Below, piece by piece: positions 1 through 12,504 of a stretch of 64,000 bases of DNA. Numbering within the stretch: the first letter of the stretch is position 1; every line of letters starts with the position of its first letter. A model generated the notes under the pieces. The model was not told the origin of the DNA. It did no database searches and saw only the letters and a program-made list of their open reading frames with translations. The stretch is from Moniliophthora roreri (Eukaryota > Basidiomycota > Agaricomycetes > Agaricales > Marasmiaceae): the NCBI GenBank assembly GCA_001466705.2, contig LATX02000189.1, positions 558,001 through 622,000 on the forward strand, written 5' to 3'. Position numbers and translations under genes: made by a program.

Positions 1-18
1 TTACCTCTGCATCGTAGG

Positions 19-3000
19 ATGCCTTGTCTGCCATCCTATGCGCTGGCAGTGGGCTCCAGCCTCCCCAGGCTGCGTCTGTCCTTAAGACTGACGGCAAATG
101 TTACTCAAAGTTCGTTCATTAATGACTGGTTCTTCGACCGATTAGGGCTAAATGTGGTTCAACAGGCTTTCATACATCCACAAAGCTCTCCAATGAGGGC
201 GCAAGCACTGAATCGACTGCGAAGGGTATACCCTACTCATACCTCACCGTCGGTATTCCTCGTGAAACATATCCCAACGAACGTCGCGTTTCCATCACAC
301 CGCAAAATGCTTCCCTTTTGCTGAAGAAAGGGTTTGGAAAGGTGCTAGTTGAACGCAATGCTGGTGCGGAGGCTCAATTTCTCGATGAAATGTATGCCTC
401 TGCTGGAGCCACCATCGTTGCTCAGGAAGATCTGTACAAGGCTTCGGACGTACTCCTGAAGGTCCGACCCCCTTCAGTCGGGGGTGAGGTCGACAGTATC
501 AAGGAAGGAAGCACTTTGATATCGTTCCTATACCCTGCCCAAAACAAAGACTTGGTGGAATATCTTGCCTCGCGCAAGGTGGATGCGCTTGCTGTGCGTA
601 TCCGTTTCCAGCTCGCACCTATTTCTTTGTTATTGATCAATATGTACTTGCAGATGGACATGATACCCAGAATTTCTCGAGCTCAAGTCTTTGACGCCCT
701 CAGGTCTGTTATTGAAAGCAATGAATAGTTCAACGCACTGATCCTGCGGTTAGTTCGATGGCAAACATCGCAGGCTACAAAGCAGTGCTGGAAGCTTCCA
801 ACCATTTTGGCAGATTTTTGACAGGGCAAGTGACGGCTGCAGGGTGAGCACTTGTTATTTTCTTTTTTGAAGCACTATTGACCAACCCCTTCTTCAGAAA
901 AGTGCGTATCCACACGAGGTCAATGGTACACTTCTTCTGACTCGGAGCAGATCCCCCCCGGGAAGGTCTTAGTCATTGGCGCAGGTGTTGCTGGGTTAAG
1001 TGCCATTGCTACAGTTAGCGTGATTATTTTTGGTCTATGGTTTCACCTCATTCTTTCTCATAGGCGCGTCGACTGGGCGCTGAAGTCAGGGGTTTTGACA
1101 CACGGTCAGCTGCACGCGAACAAGTTCAATCTCTCGGAGCACAATTCTTGGAAGTATCGGTCAAAGAAGAAGGTAGTGGCGGAGGCGGCTACGCTAAAGT
1201 CATGGTGAGCATGCACTTCATATGCGAATACCAACTGTTAACTTCGTACCTATAGTCCAAGGAATTCATCGAAGCTGAGATGGCTCTCTTCATGGAACAA
1301 TGCAAAGAAGTGGATATCGTTATCACAACGGTCAGTCGCTCGATTATTAGTACATCAATTCGCCTTGACGAAGCTCTTTCACAGGCTCTTATTCCGGGAA
1401 AACCTGCACCCAAGCTCATTACCAACGCGATGGTGTCTGCTATGAAACAAGGCTCTGTCGTCGTCGATTTGGCTGCTGAGGCTGGTGGTAATTGCGAAGC
1501 AACTGTGCCGGGACAACTTGTTATTAAGGACGGCGTTACTGTCATCGGTACGTAGAATTTCTTTCCGATTCAGCATGCCTGACACCTTTAAGGTTACGCC
1601 GATTTGCCATCCCGATTACCAACCCAGAGCAGCACATTATATTCGAACAACATTACGAAATTCTTGCTTTCACTCGGACAAGATCAACGATTTTTCCTTG
1701 ATCTCGAAGATGAAGTTGTCAGAGGCTCATTGGTTGCTCATCAAGGGAAAGTTCTTCCGCCAGTACCTCGGACGATGCCGCCTCCCGTTACACCACCTCC
1801 AACCCCTGCAAAGGGCGAAGAGACGACCGTCAAGGCCATTACTCCCTGGCAAAAAACTTCGAGGGAAGTCGCCGTCATCACGACGGCAATGGGAAGCGTG
1901 CTAGCTATCGGTAAAACAACAACACAAGTATTCATGGATAACTTCTTCACTTTTGGTTTGGCTGGACTGGTTGGTTACAGGTGCGCTAGACTTCATAAAA
2001 TAAATGTCCTTCCCTGTCACTCATCAATCTTTCAGAGTCGTTTGGAATGTTGCTCCCGCATTGCACTCTCCTCTGATGTCCGTTACAAATGCGATATCCG
2101 GTATGGTTGGTATTGGTGGACTCTTCGTCATGGGAGGAGGCTACTTTCCTGGAACGATACCTCAGTTTTTGGGAGCTCTGTCCGTTCTGCTTGCCAGTGT
2201 CAACGTCTTTGGTGGTTTTATCATCACTAAACGAATGGTATGCCGGTGTATTCTGCGTCATCCTAGATTAAAAGACATTGACCTTGAAAACTTGCATCTA
2301 GTTGGATATGTTCAAACGTGCGTGTTCTATGTCTAATGTTCATGTCATAATAAACTCGATGCGGCTATTCAGGACCTACGGATCCCCCTGAATACTCATG
2401 GCTGTACTCTATCCCCGCGGTCGTCTTCACTGGTGGCTTCCTTGCTGCAGCAAGTACCGGGATGGCAGGTCTGGTCCAAGCAGGATACCTGACTAGTAGT
2501 GTTCTGTGTATAGGTACGAAGGATGTCCTCTCCTGTTTGCGGATCTGAACGTCGTCTGCGTAGGTTCCTTATCCGGCTTAGGTTCTCAGGTAACCGCGAG
2601 GCAAGGAAACGTTCTTGGAATACTTGGTGTCGGCTCTGGCATCCTCGCTTCCTTGGCTGCAGTGGGATTCCCACCCGAAGTTCTTACGCAATTTGCCGGA
2701 ATCGTGTCTGGAGGTGCACTCATTGGAACTGTTATTGGCCGACGTATCACTGCTACTGAACTACCCCAGATGGTGAATGAATACGAATTCTTATCACTTT
2801 GATGATACTGATACTACATGGCAGGTTGCTATGCTCCATAGTGTGGTGGGACTAGCTGCGGTCATGACTAGTATTGCCAGTGTTCTCTCTGACATTGAGC
2901 ACATTACCACTTTGCATTTGATCACCGCATATCTTGGCGTTGTTATCGGTGAGGTAGCCCACCATTTCTTGTGACTTTGGACTGAAGTGTCTTCGTTACA

Positions 3001-4551
3001 CAGGAGGAATCACATTCACTGGCTCCATTGTTGCGTTCCTGAAACTGGCCGGTCGTATGACTTCCAAGCCCTTGAGAATACCCGGCAAGCATTTGACCAA
3101 TAGTGCTGTTCTCGGTGCGAACGCTCTCACTATGGTATGTTTCTGTTACGTTGCAAGGGTTTGTACTGATTATTGTCGTTTGAAGGGTGGATTCCTCAGC
3201 ATGGCACCTGCAGTCCCTGGAGTCGCAGCAGCCTATTTGGGTGTCAGCACACTCCTTAGTTTCATTCAGGGCTTTACTACAACGTCAGCTATTGGTGGAG
3301 CGGATATGCGTGCGTTGTGATTCACTATTTTCAGCGCCTTACACCTGACTTTTGCTCTTCAGCCGTCGTGATCTGTGTACTCAATGCTTACTCTGGCTTC
3401 GCCCTTGTGGCAGAAGGTAGTTTTCCGAGTCTGTAAATCATTTTGAGTACTAAGCCTGTGCGACATACCAGGTTTCATGTTGGACAACCCATTGCTAACC
3501 ACTGTCGGATCCCTCATTGGTGTCAGCGGTTCCATTCTGTCCTATATCATGGTAAGTGAGCAACTAACTCATTAGTCAATCATTCACTGAATACTTACTT
3601 GGACAGTGTGTTGCTATGAATCGATCGCTCGGGAACGTGCTCTTCGGTGGGATTGGTACAACAGCGCAGACCGAAACCAAGATCGAGGGCGCAATTACCA
3701 AGACCACTGTGGATGATGTGGTGGACGCATTGTCGAATGCCGACAATGTCATATTGGTGAGGAGCCATCTTTGGTTGTGATTCCTTGCTCAAGTAATTGC
3801 TTCAGGTGGTCGGATACGGAATGGCGGTTGCCAAAGCACAATACGCAATTTCAGAGATTAGTTCTATCCTTAGATCTAGGGGAGTCAACGTCAGGGTACG
3901 CTGGAACACTTCTCTTTTGGGTGTAGCTCAAATGTCGCCCAGTTTGCCATTCACCCTGTAGCTGGACGGATGCCTGGACAATGTAATGTCCTATTAGCTG
4001 AGGCATCTGTACCCTATGACAGTGAGTTGGACAGCATTCATCGTTTATCTGGATCTTGATTGACCGAAACTTTACAGTCGTCCTTGAAATGGACGAAATC
4101 AACGACGATTTCAAAGAGACCGATGTTACGCTCGTCATTGGTGCAAATGACACTGTGAACCCCATTGCTCTTGAACCAGGCTCACCAATAGCTGTTTGTC
4201 GAGTCCTGATTCTGCTAGCAAGATTGATACTCATTGACTCATTAGGGTATGCCTGTTCTTCACGCATGGAAGAGCAAACAGGTCATCGTTATGAAGCGTG
4301 GAATGTCTAGTGGCTACGGTTGGTGTCCAAAGTCAATTCCGCCTTACCTTGTGTCCTCTGAGCATATTTCTATTTCATAGCCGATGTTCCAAACCCCATG
4401 TTCTACATGCCGGGAACGAAGATGCTGTTCGGTGACGCCAAAGATAGCTGCGATGGTCAGTTCTATTCCCTCTTCTGCACCCAATGCAACTTAACCAAAT
4501 CGTAATCTATCGATAGCTATCAAGAGGGGCCTGGAGACCCGAGGGCAGTGA
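19..4551 (+). CDS. NNT: Mitochondrial NAD(P) transhydrogenase (proton-translocating)
   Basis: Transfers hydride from NADH to NADP+ coupled to proton flow across the inner mitochondrial membrane. The translation runs in the usual fused order: an N-terminal alanine-dehydrogenase-like domain ([14 protein letters not shown] near residue 60), an NAD-binding fold ([16 protein letters not shown]), several membrane spans (for example [20 protein letters not shown]), then the NADP-binding domain III ([38 protein letters not shown]) and a canonical end near [12 protein letters not shown]. The ATG at 19 begins a basic, hydroxylated leader typical of a mitochondrial presequence. Exon 1 (19-109) joins exon 2 at 166 in phase, giving ...NVTQSFHTSTK. 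The gene has many short introns. Upstream DNA lies outside the window, so an earlier start cannot be excluded. Convergent with the next gene. Confidence 0.95.
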
Positions 4552-4933
4552 TCATATTGCGCAGCCTGGATAGGAGATAGGCTTTCGGACGCTCTTTGTA
4601 GGAGTTATGCTATATACATACTTGTATACTGTCGTTTTCCTCTGTAACAGAACATTAAATCTCGCATGGTCTCCGGAGATGTCGCTGTGAAAAGTTTTGT
4701 TTCCTTTATAGGTCAATACATAATTTAGTTGTTGTGCCGTCAATATACTCGTAAGTGATTACGATAAATGGTAAAGTTCTAGGGTATATAAAATTTTATG
4801 CAAGGTGTAATGGGGATGAGGTATTGTAACAAAATTAAAAAAGATGTCCACGTAGCATCGAAAAGCGAAAGGGAATCAATCAGTCCAAAACAATAGGCCC
4901 AAATCCATCGTGAAACAACCAGGCACGTTCACT
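4552..4933. other. Convergent 3' intergenic region
   Basis: AT-rich spacer between the ends of the transhydrogenase and the sugar transporter genes. It contains A-runs that could act in polyadenylation on either strand. No gene was seen. Confidence 0.6.
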
Positions 4934-6433
4934 TTACCGCAATGCCATCTTCTCCTCGTCGGGGGGAGGACTCGTCGAAGACAGAGACGACAATGAGATG
5001 TACGATGCAGTACGCGAATTTGACCCTGTGGACGATATCACGCCGGCTCCATAGACAGGATCCACGCTCGGCGAACGTAATGGGTCGGCCTTCCATTTTT
5101 CATTCCAGACAGCTCCCAACGACTTGACCTTATCTCGGCTAGCCACGAGGCTGACAAAACGTTTGGAAGGTTGGTTGTACATCCAAGTCGCGTTGAGCAC
5201 CACGGCCGATCCAATGACAAACGTCCATGTCATCCGGAAATCAAACAGGGCGACGGAGGCGAGGAACGACATGACAATGCTTAGACTTGTGGCAAATCCT
5301 TTTAGAATGTTGTCGGAATATTTGATGACCATGGCTGTCACCAAACCTCCCAGGACTTGTACCAAAACGGTACTCCATGCCCATAAACCGAAGTTGGCGA
5401 ATAGACCCCTAAACCAGCCCAAAGATCCGAGGGCAGGACCTGATTCGTGTGAAAAAACGATGTGGACGATGCATGGGAGAAGAGAGAAGAGGGAGAGCTG
5501 GACATTTCGGACCCAAAGGTCTCCTTGCGAGTTCTTGAGCACCATTTCAAAGTAAACTCCAGCCAGTCCTGACGTGAAGCATGCTGCCACGACAGCAAAG
5601 AAACCTTTCATGGCGTTCATCGTGTGCATGTCCGGGGAGGACGATGTCCTGTGTCCTGCACCCGACTGTATCTGAACAAGACCAACTCCTGCCGCGAGGA
5701 ACATGAGGGAGACCCATTGCGTGGACGTGAGCTTCTTCCGCAGCAACAGCACAGAGAATGCGGCCGTCGTCAATATTTTCATCTGATAGCTGACTTGGAA
5801 GGTGGCTGCGTCCAAGTTGGATGCTGCAACGTATTGCAGGTTGTTTTGGATCACTGTACGGCAGGAACATGAGAACGAGAGGGTCAGACGAGAAGAAACT
5901 CGTCTCCAACGCACCGTAGAGAATGGCTGGAATAGACAACTTCCAGCAATCCGCACTGAAAACTTCCCTCAAGAGCTTCTTTGTCTTTGTAATCAGTGTC
6001 CGCCGACCCTCCTGTAAGGGATAGCTTTGCCCGTCAAGGCTAGTCGATAGCGGTGTGTTTCCCGTCTCTACGCGCCAATACGCGATTGCCAGAGATATTG
6101 AGCCTTTGAGAACTTCGTTCATGAGGACTGCTGTCGCAGCAGAGTAGGTCCGGGAGACTGGTATCGACACTCTGGAATAATGCATGATGATCGTTAACAG
6201 GGAGTTCTGAACGGCCAGCGTTACGAGTCTGTGTTAGTCAGAACGTCAGCTCCTGCTTCTGTTAGAGATACAAGAGATACTGACGAGATGTATTTCAGAG
6301 GAATGCCCCATAATGAGGGTACACTAGGGGTAGCGAGGGTTAAATCGAGGTCGTCATTGTGCTCGTGCAACTCGCGTGCCTCTGGGAGGGTTATCTTGAA
6401 CGGGTTGGAGGAGTTTGGAGGCTGACGAGGCAT
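4934..6433 (-). CDS. Nucleotide-sugar transporter, SLC35A / UDP-galactose type
   Basis: Golgi or ER antiporter that imports a nucleotide sugar (UDP-galactose or UDP-GlcNAc class) for glycosylation. The spliced protein has a short hydrophilic N-terminus from the ATG at 6433, then about ten hydrophobic segments. Family signatures include YVIQNNLQYVAASNLDAATF, SYQMKILTTAAFS, KWVSL-like STQWVSLMFLAAGVGLVQ, and GLAGVYFEMVLKNS followed by a region ending in YSDNILKGFATSLSIV. These match the CMP-sialate/UDP-galactose carrier family. Introns interrupt after the N-terminal exon, near 6220, and near 5853. The C-terminal tail (about 80 residues, serine-rich) is cytosolic in this family. Exact substrate cannot be told from sequence. 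Convergent with the transhydrogenase gene. Confidence 0.9.
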
Positions 6434-6695
6434 TGGGGGGAGATGGGAGTAGGTGATGAGGAAGAAAGGGTTGATGGGAAGGTTGATGGAGAGGAGGGTA
6501 TATCAAAAAAAAATAATAAACCCTAGTTTCTATTTCAATCTCGCTTTCTTCGATCGTTGCTTTCTCACGGTCGTCAATGTATTCTGTCAACCGCGTCAAA
6601 TTTGTACAGTAACAAACCGATGAGCGCATGTAATAAATACTTAAAAAAACTCGATATGCGATGCATTATCTAACAAGGCCCTATAAACTCCAACT

Positions 6696-8549
6696 CTAGT
6701 TTATCTTGCTCTTCCTATCGCTCTCGTACAGCCCACAGATGCTGTACGTGGCACTCCTATACTCGGCATACGCTTCTGGATTTGCATGCTCCAATCCCAT
6801 CTGCGCTAGTGAAGGCAAGGCCGGAGGTGACGGCACTCGTGGTGGTCCTGTTTTCGAGATACTCCCTGCTTTGGAGCTCATAGGGCTTGTCCCAAGGTCA
6901 AATCCCTCCGTGAGCCCGGTTGATTTACTTGATGCTCCAAATTCCATCAACATCAAATTGCCCAACACGGTTCCAGAATCTATTGGTGGAGTCGTCAATC
7001 CGGCGGTGCCGGGTTCGGATTCTCTCTGATGTTTTGGAGTGGGTTTCCTGTAGAGGCGGCGACCGCTGAAACGTTTAGCACAAACGACGCTAAGAGAGTC
7101 GTCTGGATACAGGGTAGGCTGGGGTGAAAGCAGGGCTTCTTCCACTACACTAGGCGACGTCATTTCCAAAACAGAGCTCATACCCATGTTGGTCTTCTCC
7201 GGAAGTTTATGAATTGGGGGTAGTCTTCTGAGGTCGAACCTCATGTCGTCACCGCCGGTGGGCCGGGTTTTCATGGAATTCAGCATCGATGGGACAGAAG
7301 ACATACGGGGATAAGAACCAGGTGTGTATGACGATTTTATACGACTACGTCCGACTGAAGGCATGGGAGAGTCTCTTCCAAAGTCTTGGGCGACAAACTG
7401 AGGAGAAATGAGATCCGCACCGTCATAGGCGACACCATCTCTAGAAACGGAACGATGCGTGGTATTCAATAATGAGCGGTTATCCGCGGCTTCGGTATTA
7501 GGTTCTGCTATACAGCGATTCACGTCGGTGAGCGGTGGGTTCGCAGCGCTTTCCGCAGCGAAACCGTCCTGGCTGCATGCCGGGGAGTTTGGATAGACGG
7601 ATATGGATCTGGTGGCGGTGGAAAGACGATTTGTTGAGTTCCCGATAGTGGCTTGGTGCGAGGAGCTACCGGAAATGAAGGATGGCCCGAGTGTCGGAAC
7701 GCTCTGGGATGGCGGTGGACGTGGAGCTAAAAGACCTTGGGTAGCGGTAGTATGGGTGGCGAACGATGGATGAACGTCGGGCGCCACGGACATGGGTGAC
7801 TGAGTGGGCAGTATGACTGTTACTTGAGGATACTGCGTCCAGGGAGGCAAAGTACCACTGTTGGGGTTCTGAGACGAGAATCGTTCTTTACCACCAAAGA
7901 GCGGTGACTCTTTGGATTTGTAGGACTCTTCCTCGGGGAATGGATCATCGAGGATTGGAAGAGAGGGCTTTGGACGATCTCGACGGCGAGGTCGGGTACA
8001 AGCACGTAGCAAGAGTATACCACCTCCAATGAAGACCACAAGGCCAACGGGAACGGCGATAATGATAGAGATAGGAGTTTTGTGAGCGCTTGAGTCTGCA
8101 TTTTGGCGTTCAAATAACGAAGAATCGGACGAACTACTTGGGGATACGCTGGATGAAGATGATGATGCGACAAGAGTCGGAAAATGGTATGAATCCGTGA
8201 CGGTGAGGGTCGTTGGAGATGTTACAGAATGCAAAGAACTGGATAGCGATGTATGAGTGCCAAGAAATGGAGTATATGGTTGCAGAGTCGTGCGAGAATA
8301 GGATGTACGAGAGCCGCTGTCTGGAATAGGAGGCGGAATATCGGTGAAATCTTGGGCGAGATTACCATTCTTGCTGTCCTCGTTTGATTTATGAGGATTT
8401 CTGTCCTGAGGAAGAGAATCGCCTTGTGGAATGATGAGAGAGTGATGTTCGTGTTCGTGTTCTGGATCGTTTGCGAGTATGATAGCTTTTCTGGAAGAGA
8501 GCGTGGACGTAAACGAGTGAAAACCGCGAACTGAAGTCGCAACAGGCAT
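6696..8549 (-). CDS. Ser/Thr-rich single-pass membrane protein, unknown function
   Basis: Single open frame of 617 residues from the ATG at 8549; an in-frame extension to 8603 would need TTG. The first ~165 residues are rich in Ser, Thr and Pro and contain a run of serines. One strong membrane segment follows (ISIIIAVPVGLVVFIGGG, about residue 165-185), then a stop-transfer cluster RPRRRDRPK. A long Ser/Pro-rich cytosolic tail contains PWTQYPQVTVILPTQSP. No signal peptide is visible, so it may be a type III membrane protein or lack a missed first exon. The layout resembles fungal cell-wall or stress sensors (Mid2/Wsc style) but without a recognisable extracellular domain, so function is not assigned. 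It shares a 206-bp divergent promoter with the checkpoint gene. Confidence 0.8.
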   Translation of the reverse strand: MPVATSVRGFHSFTSTLSSRKAIILANDPEHEHEHHSLIIPQGDSLPQDRNPHKSNEDSKNGNLAQDFTDIPPPIPDSGSRTSYSRTTLQPYTPFLGTHTSLSSSLHSVTSPTTLTVTDSYHFPTLVASSSSSSVSPSSSSDSSLFERQNADSSAHKTPISIIIAVPVGLVVFIGGGILLLRACTRPRRRDRPKPSLPILDDPFPEEESYKSKESPLFGGKERFSSQNPNSGTLPPWTQYPQVTVILPTQSPMSVAPDVHPSFATHTTATQGLLAPRPPPSQSVPTLGPSFISGSSSHQATIGNSTNRLSTATRSISVYPNSPACSQDGFAAESAANPPLTDVNRCIAEPNTEAADNRSLLNTTHRSVSRDGVAYDGADLISPQFVAQDFGRDSPMPSVGRSRIKSSYTPGSYPRMSSVPSMLNSMKTRPTGGDDMRFDLRRLPPIHKLPEKTNMGMSSVLEMTSPSVVEEALLSPQPTLYPDDSLSVVCAKRFSGRRLYRKPTPKHQRESEPGTAGLTTPPIDSGTVLGNLMLMEFGASSKSTGLTEGFDLGTSPMSSKAGSISKTGPPRVPSPPALPSLAQMGLEHANPEAYAEYRSATYSICGLYESDRKSKIN

Positions 8550-8755
8550 CTTTTGATCGCGACCAGCGCCAGTGCCAAAGGCTTGAGGATACCAAAGAGT
8601 CAAGAGTCAAGAGCGGACAAGAGCGGGCAAGGCAAGAGCAAAGGGACGCGTCGCACACGTGGGCGTTGAGAGCGTGTACATATGTCACGGACCCTGTCAC
8701 AGGTTAGACGCTGAGCCGTACGCGTCTCTTAGAGTCAAAACTTTTTCCTTACAGC
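8550..8755. promoter_or_regulatory. Divergent promoter with two MCB-like ACGCGT boxes
   Basis: This spacer separates the starts of the membrane protein (left) and checkpoint gene (right). It holds ACGCGT at 8646-8651 and 8720-8725, the hexamer bound by MBF (MluI cell-cycle box) in yeasts, and a CACGTG E-box at 8656-8661. Chance expectation for a given hexamer is about 0.05 in this length. The regulatory role is inferred. Confidence 0.5.
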
Positions 8756-11700
8756 ATGGCACAACGCAGGTATGCATAGAGTGATATCGTCGAAACTTGC
8801 TGTTGATAAAAACTCGATATCAAAGTGCCTCTGTCGAGGAGAAATCGCAAGCGACGCAACTGCTAGCTCAACTTTTGGAGTCACAGACTGAGAGTGACGG
8901 AAATCAAGTGCAGGCGAGATCTTCGGATTCATTCAGGCGCAATACAGTGCCGGCTATTCGCTACCATACCAGCGGGTTGGGGCAGACGCAGACGGAAAGT
9001 CAGTTCAGTGGGGAGGATTACCAAATGCCCGAAGGGTCGTCTCAGAAGGAGAACATGGATGATTCCAGCAACAGCAATCACAGCATTCCTACTTTATCTT
9101 CCAACAAAGCCCCAGCAACAAAGAATACTCTAGAAGCATCAGTGCTAGAAAGAAAATCATCGCAGTTGAATGCCACAAAGGTGTGTCATTATTGTCGTCG
9201 CTTCACGGTCACACCCTAATCATCAATGACTCCCCTTTCAAGGGTCCACCTTTGCATGCATCAAAAATTCTCCCTCGTTCCTCTTTGCTTCGAGGACGAG
9301 GAAATAATTCTCTTCCTCTCCTCACCAAGAAACGCTCTCCTTCTCAAGATTCCTTCATAGGCCCAGAATCTAATCCCGCAGAAATCTACGTCGCCACTTC
9401 ACGCCACTTCAATATCCCATTGTCACAATTAGGCAATACCACTCAAGATTCTCAACGAAGCATGCACCGAATTCGCAGCGGCCCCCAGTTCAACCCAAAC
9501 GCAGGCAACTATGGCACCATCTTGGTAGATGATACTCCTCCAAATTCTGGTGGAGAATCCCAATCTCAATCTCAAGAACGTACTGGCAGTCATGAACCTC
9601 AAAATCAAAGTCCCGACGATCAACTTGAAGATGAAAGTTATGGTGCTCAGCCTCGCGATCAATTTGACCTCGACTTTGACAGTCACGGTCAGCAACAGCT
9701 CAGTAGCCAGAGCTCTTCTCAACCTGATGACCAGCTCAAGTTTTGGGAAGAGGAAGCGGATCGGTACAAAGGAGGTGGAGGTCGATGGGAGCCAACACAG
9801 GAAGCCACACAGGAAGCGACTCAACAAGCAACCCAATCCACGCAGCCCGAACAATCCCAGTCCGATCCTGTCTCTATAGAGTGGGACAACATCGTGACCC
9901 AACTGGAGGACAGGAAGGTACAGATACCAGGACTACTCGCCGGTGTTCTTCCCCATCAACGACACAAGTACCTTCACAGACTTCGCGAGTTGCTTAGCCA
10001 GAGTGCTAGCAATGACGGCAGCAATCGAACCACTGGCCAAAGTAACCAGCCTACTTCGGTTGCTGAAGCTAGTGCGGTCGCCACAGATGGTGATGAAGAC
10101 ATTGATGATTGGGAACCTACGCAGGTCGCGACCCAGCCAGGTGTCGATACACAGGAGCCTATACAGCTCGAAGACGAAAGTCATCTAGTCCCAGGCCAAC
10201 ACCCACACCACTCTCCTCCTTGTCCCAAAGTGGTACCACGGCCAGACGACATGGAACCTACACAAGTCGTAATAGAGCAATCTATTCAATCATGTTCACG
10301 CAGGCAGCTCCCAGCACCGAAACGTACCAAGTCATCGCCCGTCAAACCGCCATGCGAGTTGCAGTCTGATGCCATGGACATTATCCCAGACTCTGAACCG
10401 GCCATCGCATCACCTCAGCGTACGCCGACTGAGCCACCAAACCCCAAGGTCCGGCCAGCCAAGAAGGAGCTCAATTCTGCGATGGATATCGTACCAGACT
10501 CGGAGGAATTCAGAGCATCATCGCCTTTGACGGAGGAAGATGATGATGACGAGGAAGAGGAAGAGGCACCGCTGGCTACTCGTATCAGAGGCGGGAAGAA
10601 AGTTAAAGGAGACACTTCTGCTGATAAGATGCCACCCCCTACTACAGTTACCCGAAAAGTAAGTCAGTGATACATCTTCGGTTCGCGAGATACTGACAAA
10701 TATTCATTAGGGAAGGGGTAAAGCTACTGCAGCGACGACAGCGAAAGAGAAAGGAAAGGCTGCAACTACACCTGTTCGCAATGTGTCTCCTGCGGTTGCA
10801 AAAAGTACAGGCAGAAGAACTACGCGACGAATGCATGCCGAAGAGGAAGAGGTGGTTCCTTCGTCTGTTCCCAAGGAGACTCCGGAGCCCAAGCGGCTTA
10901 GGAGGAAAGCTGCTGCAAAAACACCAAAAGCACCTACTCCTGGTCCCTCTAACAAGAAACGACACCACCCAACGATCAAAGAGGAGCCCGAGTTGGAGGA
11001 TGACGATAATATGACCGAAGTGACTGCCGACGAATACTCTGAACCAACTCCATCTTCAAACAAGCGCAAGCGACGTGGAAACACGGTCGAGTCCGTTGCG
11101 TCTACCACTTCCAAGGCAACCCGAACTCCTCGTCGACGTCCGCCAAAGAACCCCAAACGTATGGTGTTTGCGTTATCCAAATCCGACGGGCATTACTTTG
11201 CTGGGACCCTCACCCATTGCGAATCGACTGGCAACTATGTCGTCCAATTTGCAGACAAGTCTACAGCGTCTCTTACTGTTGATCATATTCGCAAATGTGA
11301 TCTCCGATTGGGTGATGAAATTCTTTGGGAAGACGAGATGATTGGTTGGACAGTCAAGGGTCTTGAAGAAGACGCAGCTGGTAACCTCGTTGTGACTGCC
11401 GAGCTGGACGGGGTGAGGACAAGGCACTATCTTTCCGACATCAGGATTGCCATGCAAACCATCGAATCACAATGGGACGGTCGAAAGCTGGATGTGAGTT
11501 GCCAGAGTATTGTCTCACTTCCACGCAAAGACAACACTCAATTACGACCGAGCAATACTATCATGACGCCTAGCAAAGATCTTGGACCCAAGCAGCGGCC
11601 CGAACAATTCTTGAAGCAGTTCGCTATCGTCATGACGCTGCCGAACGAGGAAGATTTTAAACATCTTTCGGATGTGGGTGCTGCCTTGCTGAATAGCTGG

Positions 11701-12504
11701 GAAGATGCCATTGCGTTTCCGATAGAACGTGTGGAGGGGCATCGAGCATGGTACATGAAGAAAGAAGACGTCCGCTGGATCAACAAGGATGCTACGAGGA
11801 TCTTCCTTGTTGCCAATGCGTCGTTCACTACACCAAAGTACTTGATGGCTCTGGCCTTGGGTGTGCCGTGCGTGTCTGCGACGTGGCTTGCGGAGATGGT
11901 TGCTGAGGTATGACGATTTCCGTTTCTTTTCTCTTTGCGGGAATAGTAGCACTCATTACCCCTTTCCGAATAGCGTGGTATCAAGGACTGGTCTCAGTAT
12001 CTTTTACCTCAAGGCTTCTCCGAGACTCTGAAGATCCGTACCTCCCAATTGGTCGACATGGACTGGGGGAACAGCCCCGAACACACCAAGAACATAATAG
12101 ACAATCGGGCCCCTGCGAAGCTGTTTGCCCATTGCAACATTCTTTGCGTGACTGAGGCAAGTCTATCTACGCATTCTCCTTTACCTCGCACTAATAGTAT
12201 AAGTCAGGAGCAACCCAGGACTATTCTCGATAATGGCTCCAAGGGCTTCGCAATGATTATCCTGGCCATGGGCGCCAAGTATGTCGAGGTGGTGAACCTT
12301 GTTGGTGACAGATCCAACGCGGCATTCGACTTTGTGGTCTACTTGAAGCGATCGCAAATTGAAGTCCCAGTTGTCGATATCCATGTGAACGGAGAAGCGT
12401 TGTGGGACGGGCGGAAAGTTCAGTGTCGGTCCTGGGGCTGGGTGAGAGAAAGCCTCATTGCGAACAGGCTGTTGCCGCCAGTCTGTGTACAAGCTGCTTC
12501 TTGA
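8756..12504 (+). CDS. crb2: Crb2/Rad9/53BP1-type DNA-damage checkpoint mediator
   Basis: Scaffold that binds modified nucleosomes at DNA breaks and passes the ATM/ATR signal to effector kinases. Exon 1 is only 14 nt (8756-8769), followed by a 56-bp intron to 8825, giving MAQRSASVEEKSQ. The N-terminal half is an SQ/TQ cluster with many ATQ, TQE and SQS sites. A linker with a basic stretch follows. Then comes a tudor-like region (VFALSKSDGHYFAGTLTH, CDLRLGDEILWEDEM) and C-terminal BRCT repeats (FAIVMTLPNEEDF, GVPCVSATWLAEMVAEV, RTILDNGSKGFAMII). Checked introns lie at 9181-9242, 10659-10710 and 11908-11973, all phase 0, plus a probable GC-AG intron at 12157-12207. The order SQ/TQ - tudor - BRCT is characteristic of this family. 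Its promoter carries MCB-like boxes. Confidence 0.9.
12157..12207 (+). other. Probable 51-nt GC-AG intron in the checkpoint gene
   Basis: The donor is GAG|GCAAGT, the strong context seen for GC-AG introns, with a CTAAT-type branch sequence and TCAG acceptor. Its length is divisible by three and it contains no stop. Retention would add 17 residues inside the second BRCT unit; removal gives a compact TEEQPRTILDNG join. Confidence 0.6.
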
